This document shows, piece after piece, positions 6,963 through 10,946 of a DNA stretch of 10,946 bases. The DNA is from Candidatus Latescibacterota bacterium. GTDB lineage: Bacteria; Latescibacterota; 4484-107; B68-G9. Where the stretch lies: NCBI GenBank assembly GCA_012961755.1, contig DTYS01000008.1, forward strand, positions 1 through 10,946, in the 5' to 3' direction. The notes beneath the pieces were generated by a model, which saw nothing but the letters and a program-made list of their open reading frames with translations, ran no database searches and had not been told where the DNA came from. Within the stretch, counting starts at the first letter, position 1; each line of letters begins with the position of its first letter. The translations under genes were made by a program, and so were the position numbers.

Positions 6963-8973
6963 TCATCCGTCGAAGAAGACCTCCTCCACCGAAAGCACCT
7001 TGGGGGAGGCGAGCTTCCTCCTCATCCTCACAAGTCCCCTACGCATGGTCGTAAGCTCCCTCAATGTCTGCGGGAGGAGGTAGGGCTTTTTGACCCTCTC
7101 TACCTCGGCCATGAGGTGGTCGTGGGCCACGAGGAGCTCCTCCAGCTCCTCGCTGAGGCCCTCGGCCCTCCCGTACTTCTTGAAGGCCCGCAGGAGGAAG
7201 AGGAACTCCTCCGCGAAGGTCCTTATGCGGAGGGCCTCCACCTCCCACTCCTCCAGGACCTCAGGACATCTGGCCTTCTGCCTCAGGGAGGAGAACTTCT
7301 CACGGGCGATGGAGGCGTGGGATGCTACCTTCCTGAGCTTCTCCTCGGAGTTTGCGTCTGAGAGGAGGTTCCTCAAGGGTTCGCCTGGATAGTCACGTGG
7401 GTAGGGCCTGTTGGGGTCGACGTAGGTATAAGGGTACGGGAACATGAGCCTCAGGAAGGAATGAAGTCCCCCGGGCTCGGCCACGACCTCTAAATGCTTC
7501 ATCGCCTCCTCGGCCTCCCGGGAAGCCTCCCCGAATATGTATCAGGTACTTCCTCCTGAATCCCTCCAGGTCGCCGGCGTCGTTCCTCCAGGAGTACTCG
7601 GCCAGGCAGCAAAGTTCCCTGTGGAACGCAGGGTCGTAGGCACCGTAGCTTTCGGCCCCCTCGGCGCCCTGTGACGCCCCGAACTTGAGCATATCGTGTA
7701 TGTTCCTGAGGTAGGACCCGTAGACCCACCAGAAGAAGTACCCGTGCATGGGGGTCATCCAGGCCCTCATGCCGAGCTCCGGGCGGATGCTTTCGGGAGG
7801 GGCGAGGCCGTAGTGCCACCAGTGGAGCACGACCTTGTCCCTGAGCCCGACCTCCTCCAGCCTCTCCGAGAGGACCTCGAGGGTCCCCTGTCTGGCGAAC
7901 TGGTCGTGCCACATGGAGATGTGTTCTATCCCCTGTTCAACTAAATGTGAGCAGAGCTTGACCACGTAGTCCAGGAGTAGCTCGTCCCTGGACCTCCCCC
8001 TGCACCTGTCGCACCTGCACCATGGATCCACCCTCCTTTTGGGGTCCCTGGGGTCGGCACCTACCACGGGGTAGACCTCGTCCATACCTATGTGGAAGTG
8101 GCGCACTCCGTTGGGGAATAGGTAGGACTTTATTATGTGGTCGTACATGGAGAAGACCATCTCGTAGGTCCCTGGCTCGCTCGGACAGTACCCGTACCCC
8201 GTGGGCTCGCCTTCCTCGTCCTTGGCGGAGACTTCGGGGTAGAGCCTGGGGATGAGGGTATTGTGCCCGAGGCTGTTGAAGTGGGGATAGACCAGGACGT
8301 TGCGTTCCCTGCCGTACTTGACGATATATCCAAGCAGGTCCTCCTCGAATAGCACCGGCAGGTACGTAAGGTGCTTCCATCCTGAGGAGGGGATAGTTCG
8401 GGAGCGGGACGGTGAGGAACTCGGTCACCTGTCCCTCGTACTGTACGCACCAACATCCGTACGCGCCTATATCTAGGGTGTTCAGCTTCAGGCGGGAGAG
8501 TACATCTATCACATCCTTCCAGTCCTCCAAGGACATCAAGTCCATCCCCCACTTGCTCTCCACGAAGATCCCCCTCCGCACGAAGTCCGGCTCGTCCACT
8601 ATCCTAAGTTTGGGGACGGTACCTCCCGGTCGCACGAGCTGGGCCAGGGTCACTGCTCCGTAGAAGAGCCCAGCCTCCTCGGGGGCCCTGACCGTTATGC
8701 GGTCCCTGACATCCAGTACGTACCCTTCCCCCTACCCGAAAGCTCCCGGGATCCTCCGAGCCCAAGCCATACGTCGCCGGGTCCAGCCTCCCCTTCGGGT
8801 ACGCCGAACCTCACCTCGAGGTCACCTAAGACCCTCCGGACCTCCGATGCAGCATGGCGCAGGACGGAGGATTCCTTCGGTCCGAACAGTATGCGGGAAC
8901 TGCCCGTAACGGCGAGGACCCCGTTGTACCTCTTCAGGTCCTTAGGTTCCGGGAATACGACGACCTTGTCCAT
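6963..8973 (-). pseudogene. GH20-type beta-N-acetylhexosaminidase, three frameshifts
   Basis: Four overlapping frames join into one protein of about 669 aa. Segment 1 (from ATG 8973, after GGAGG) and the start of segment 2 look like the GH20b N-terminal domain, with F-Y-G-A-V-T-L-A-Q-L before the barrel. Segment 2 begins the TIM barrel. Segment 3 holds the catalytic Asp-Glu pair in F-H-I-G-M-D-E-V-Y. Segment 4 is a charged, helical C terminus. Breaks: one G lost in the C5/G5 run at 8728-8732; one base gained near 8380-8400, probably in the G4 run at 8389-8392; one base gained near 7534-7548. Correcting these gives 2010 nt, a multiple of three, without internal stops. Family enzymes release terminal N-acetylhexosamines. 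It heads the minus-strand operon. Sequence error is the alternative to a real pseudogene. Confidence 0.85.
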
Positions 8974-8999
8974 TGCCTCCCTCCTGTGTGGGTCCCTAT

Positions 9000-9029
9000 A
9001 AAGTAAGAACCTTCCGTTCGGGAAGTCAA
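9000..9029 (-). promoter_or_regulatory. Probable promoter of the GH20-esterase-uppP operon
   Basis: Reading the minus strand, TTGACT (9024-9029) lies 18 bp before TACTTT (9000-9005), about 20 nt of leader before the ribosome site GGAGGGAGG and ATG 8973. The spacer contains a small inverted repeat CTTCC-CGAAC-GGAAG (9012-9026 approximately), which overlaps the -35 box and is where a repressor could act. The promoter boxes are seen directly; the operator idea is inference. Confidence 0.5.
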
Positions 9030-9059
9030 GGACCTTGCGAAGTTACAGTGCGAGGTGAT

Positions 9060-9498
9060 ATGAGGTCATAAGGTTGCTGGGCCTCCGTCCCCATCCTGAG
9101 GGGGCTATTACCGTAAGACCTATCTTCGAGACTTCTGATTCCAGCCTCTGGCCCCCGCCCGGCCTCCACTGCCATCTACTACCTAATAACATCGGACCGC
9201 GTCTCCGCCCCCTACAGGGTGGCATCGGACGAAATCTGGCACTTCTACCTCCTGACGATCTCTCCGGAAGGGGACCTGGAGGTCGCCCGCTTAGGTATGG
9301 ATTTCCGGGGAGGTGCCACGGAAGCTCGTGCCCGTCGGCTTCTGGCAGGCGACCAAGGTCGCTGAGGGCGGAAGGTTGAGCCTCGTGGGTGCACCGTGGC
9401 CCCGTCACGACTTCGAACTTGGCGACTGGGATGAGCTTTTCGGGGCCTTCCCCGAAGGCCGGGACCTCCTTGCTCGGTTCAGGTTCGGTGACTCTTGA
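9060..9498 (+). pseudogene. Cupin, DUF985-type, three frameshifts
   Basis: No single frame covers it, but three joined frames read as a DUF985 cupin of about 145 aa. The pieces are L-G-L-R-P-H-P-E-G (from 9077); A-S-T-A-I-Y-Y-L-I-T with V-A-S-D-E-I-W-H-F-Y; and V-P-V-G-F-W-Q-A with L-V-G-A-P-W-P-R-H-D-F-E-L. Breaks: one G apparently lost near 9063-9066 just after ATG 9060; one C gained in the C5 run at 9162-9166; one G gained in the G4 run at 9307-9310. Correcting these gives 438 nt, a multiple of three. If TTG 9074 (GAGGT 7 nt upstream) is the true start, the first break is unnecessary. Family members are small beta-barrel proteins of unproven function, possibly sugar-binding. It is divergent from the GH20 gene. 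Its stop lies in the sigma-gene promoter. Confidence 0.75.
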
Positions 9499-9523
9499 CA
9501 TAGGGGGGATATTTGTGTATTTT
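9495..9523 (+). promoter_or_regulatory. Sigma70-type promoter of the sigma factor gene
   Basis: TTGACA (9495-9500), 17 bp, then TATTTT (9518-9523): the same boxes and spacer as the promoter of folB. The cupin stop TGA (9496-9498) is inside the -35 box. The expected start near 9530 leaves about 40 nt of leader before the preferred TTG start at 9570, or about 10 nt before ATG 9540. Confidence 0.7.
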
Positions 9524-9569
9524 ATTGATCCTAACCTTAATGAAGGCTCCAAACGAGGAGGGTGGTCCT

Positions 9570-10430
9570 TTGAGCAAATTCTCCAAGATTCCGTTGAGCC
9601 GTGAGGGAGGGGTGTTGGCCAAGTACTTGGAGGAGATAGGTAGCCACACCCCGCTTCCCCCCGAGGAGGAAGTGAGGCTGGCCGAGCGCATAAAGAAGGG
9701 GGATAAGGAGGCCAGGAACAAGCTCGTCCAAGCCAACCTGCGCTTCGTCGTAAGCGTGGCCAAGGAGTACCAGAACCAGGGCATGCCCTTGAGCGACCTC
9801 ATAAACGAGGGCAACCTCGGCCTCATCAAGGCCGCGGAACGCTTCGATGGGAGCAGGGGGTTCAAGTTCATATCTTACGCGGTTTGGTGGATAAGGCAGT
9901 CGATACTCCAGGCCCTGGCGGAGCAGTCCAGGATAGTCAGGATGCCCCTTAACAGGGTCGGGACCCTCTACAAGATTTCCAAGGTCTCCGCCCAGCTCGA
10001 GCAGGAGAAGGAGCGTACCCCGAACATGGAGGAGATAGCCCAGTCCTTGGATATGTCCCCCAAGGAGGTGGCCAGAACCCTTAGCAGCGGAAGGCGCCAC
10101 CGTTCCCTGGACGCTCCGGTGGGCCACGACGAGGACAGCAGCAGCCTTATGGACCTTATAGGGGACGAGAGGAACTCCCCCGAGGAGTACGTCATGAAGG
10201 CTTCCCTGCGTCAGGAGATAGAGGCTGCCTTGGACACCTTGGACAAGAGGGAGGCCGACATAATAAGGCTCTACTATGGGATTGGAAGGGAACAGTCCAT
10301 GACCTTGGACGAGATAGGGGAGAAGTACGGCCTTACCAGGGAACGCATCCGTCAGATAAAGGAGAAGGCCTTAAGGAGGTTACGCCACGCCTCCCGTAGC
10401 AAGAAGCTCAGGCCATATCTGGAGGAATAA
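9570..10430 (+). CDS. rpoD: RNA polymerase sigma factor, sigma70 group 1/2 (RpoD/SigA-like)
   Basis: This protein directs RNA polymerase to -35/-10 promoters. The 286-aa form has region 1.2 (G-V-L-A-K-Y-L-E-E-I-G, 14-24) and a complete region 2 (A-N-L-R-F-V-V-S-V-A to F-I-S-Y-A-V-W-W-I-R-Q-S-I). It also has region 3 and a region 4 ending T-L-D-E-I-G-E-K-Y-G-L-T-R-E-R-I-R-Q-I-K. Region 1.1 is absent, as in the compact primary sigma factors of Bacteroidota/Chlorobi. The good promoter of its own and the conserved 2.3-2.4 segment favour the primary factor, but a group 2 paralogue cannot be excluded. I chose TTG 9570, with GGAGGG 7 nt upstream; ATG 9540 is in frame but would leave almost no leader. 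The gene is followed 13 nt later by khpB. Confidence 0.9.
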   Translation: MSKFSKIPLSREGGVLAKYLEEIGSHTPLPPEEEVRLAERIKKGDKEARNKLVQANLRFVVSVAKEYQNQGMPLSDLINEGNLGLIKAAERFDGSRGFKFISYAVWWIRQSILQALAEQSRIVRMPLNRVGTLYKISKVSAQLEQEKERTPNMEEIAQSLDMSPKEVARTLSSGRRHRSLDAPVGHDEDSSSLMDLIGDERNSPEEYVMKASLRQEIEAALDTLDKREADIIRLYYGIGREQSMTLDEIGEKYGLTRERIRQIKEKALRRLRHASRSKKLRPYLEE

Positions 10431-10443
10431 TTTGGAGGTAGAT

Positions 10444-10946
10444 GTGGAAGATTGGATCAGGTCCGTGGAAGTTGAAGCCCCTACTGTGGAAGAGGCCATA
10501 GACCGGGCTTTAGAGGAGCTCGGCAGATCCCGGGACGAGGTGGAGGTGGAGGTCATCACCGAACCCAAGAAGAAGCTTTTCGGAGGACAGCCGGCCAAGG
10601 TGAAGGTCAGCGAGAAGTTCCAGTCCAAGGAGGAGGGCTTCAAGAGGATAGTTCAGCACATATTCAACCTCATGAAGATACCGGTGTCCTTCCAGCTCGA
10701 CTCTTCGGACGGAGATTTCCGGATCCTTATAGAGCCCGGTCACGACGCTGGTATGGTTATAGGTAAGTACGGCCAGACCGCCGACGCTCTGGAACATATA
10801 CTTTGGAAGATAGCTAAGTCACAGTTCGACCACAAGGGTAGGGTCTTCATAGAGGTCGGAGGGTACAGGGAGAGACAGCAAGAGAAGTTGAGGCGCCATA
10901 TACAACAGTCCGTAAGGTACGTGCTGGACACAGGAAGGTGGGTGGC
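10444..10946 (+). CDS. khpB: RNA-binding protein KhpB/Jag, partial (3' end outside window)
   Basis: KhpB (Jag/EloR) is a cytosolic RNA-binding protein linked in Gram-positive bacteria to cell elongation and division. The visible 167 residues start with a Jag-N domain (about 8-55: T-V-E-E-A-I-D-R-A-L-E-E-L-G, then the family's E-P-K-K-K-L-F-G). A type II KH domain follows (about 65-145), with the RNA-binding loop V-I-G-K-Y-G-Q-T (105-112). The start of the R3H domain follows; the R-x4-H motif would lie beyond the edge. GTG 10444 has GGAGG 5 nt upstream; TTG 10432 is in frame but precedes that site. The usual neighbours are rpmH, rnpA and yidC; here it follows the sigma factor closely and probably shares its transcript. 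Confidence 0.88.
   Translation, partial: MEDWIRSVEVEAPTVEEAIDRALEELGRSRDEVEVEVITEPKKKLFGGQPAKVKVSEKFQSKEEGFKRIVQHIFNLMKIPVSFQLDSSDGDFRILIEPGHDAGMVIGKYGQTADALEHILWKIAKSQFDHKGRVFIEVGGYRERQQEKLRRHIQQSVRYVLDTGRWV

Noticed and set aside
5972..7054. Long plus-strand open frame (360 codons) opposite the esterase
   Set aside because: Antisense shadow of a well-supported serine hydrolase; composition rich in Val/Gly/Pro/Leu with no family motif.
6963..8973. Programmed frameshifting in the GH20 gene
   Set aside because: Three shifts in different directions without slippery heptamers or a repeated signal; indels explain them better.
9513..9569. Sigma factor start at TTG 9513
   Set aside because: It overlaps the -10 box, so it would not be on the mRNA from the visible promoter; TTG 9570 has a good ribosome site.

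Overview
This window looks like the chromosome of a GC-rich, probably thermophilic bacterium. Arginine is written very often as AGG and isoleucine as ATA, and genes are packed with 4-13 nt overlaps. The undecaprenyl-diphosphatase and the sigma70 factor make it bacterial. The sigma factor is a compact form of about 286 aa without region 1.1, as in Bacteroidota/Chlorobi and several uncultured phyla; I cannot place the lineage further. There are no integrase, transposase, phage or CRISPR signatures.

Layout. Bases 1-278 are non-coding as far as I can see. They hold a long imperfect hairpin (24-95), an imperfect tandem repeat (158-206) and a consensus-like promoter (237-265). Plus-strand operon 1 (279-3271) is folB-folK-panB-panC-panD: two pterin steps of folate synthesis followed by three enzymes that make pantoate, beta-alanine and pantothenate. 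The link is biochemical as well as positional, because PanB consumes 5,10-methylene-tetrahydrofolate.

Minus-strand operon (8973 down to 3223): a GH20-type beta-N-acetylhexosaminidase gene broken by three frameshifts, an alpha/beta-hydrolase esterase, a DUF429 protein, a DUF362/ferredoxin protein and UppP (undecaprenyl pyrophosphatase). The genes abut or overlap, and two junctions are 4-nt GTGA/ATGA overlaps. The last gene overlaps the 3' end of panD tail to tail.

Right end, plus strand: a cupin (DUF985-type) gene, visible only when three reading frames are joined (9060-9498); then the sigma70 gene, whose -35 box contains the cupin stop codon; then the start of khpB/jag, cut by the window edge.

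The main anomaly is that two divergent neighbouring genes (6963-9498) carry about six single-base indels, mostly in short G/C runs, while all the other genes are intact, including panB with a much longer G run. This is either a young local pseudogene patch or a local sequence-quality problem. I found no convincing new defence or mobile system. The other items worth checking are the hairpin element, the almost leaderless folB promoter, and a khpB gene coupled to the sigma factor instead of to yidC.
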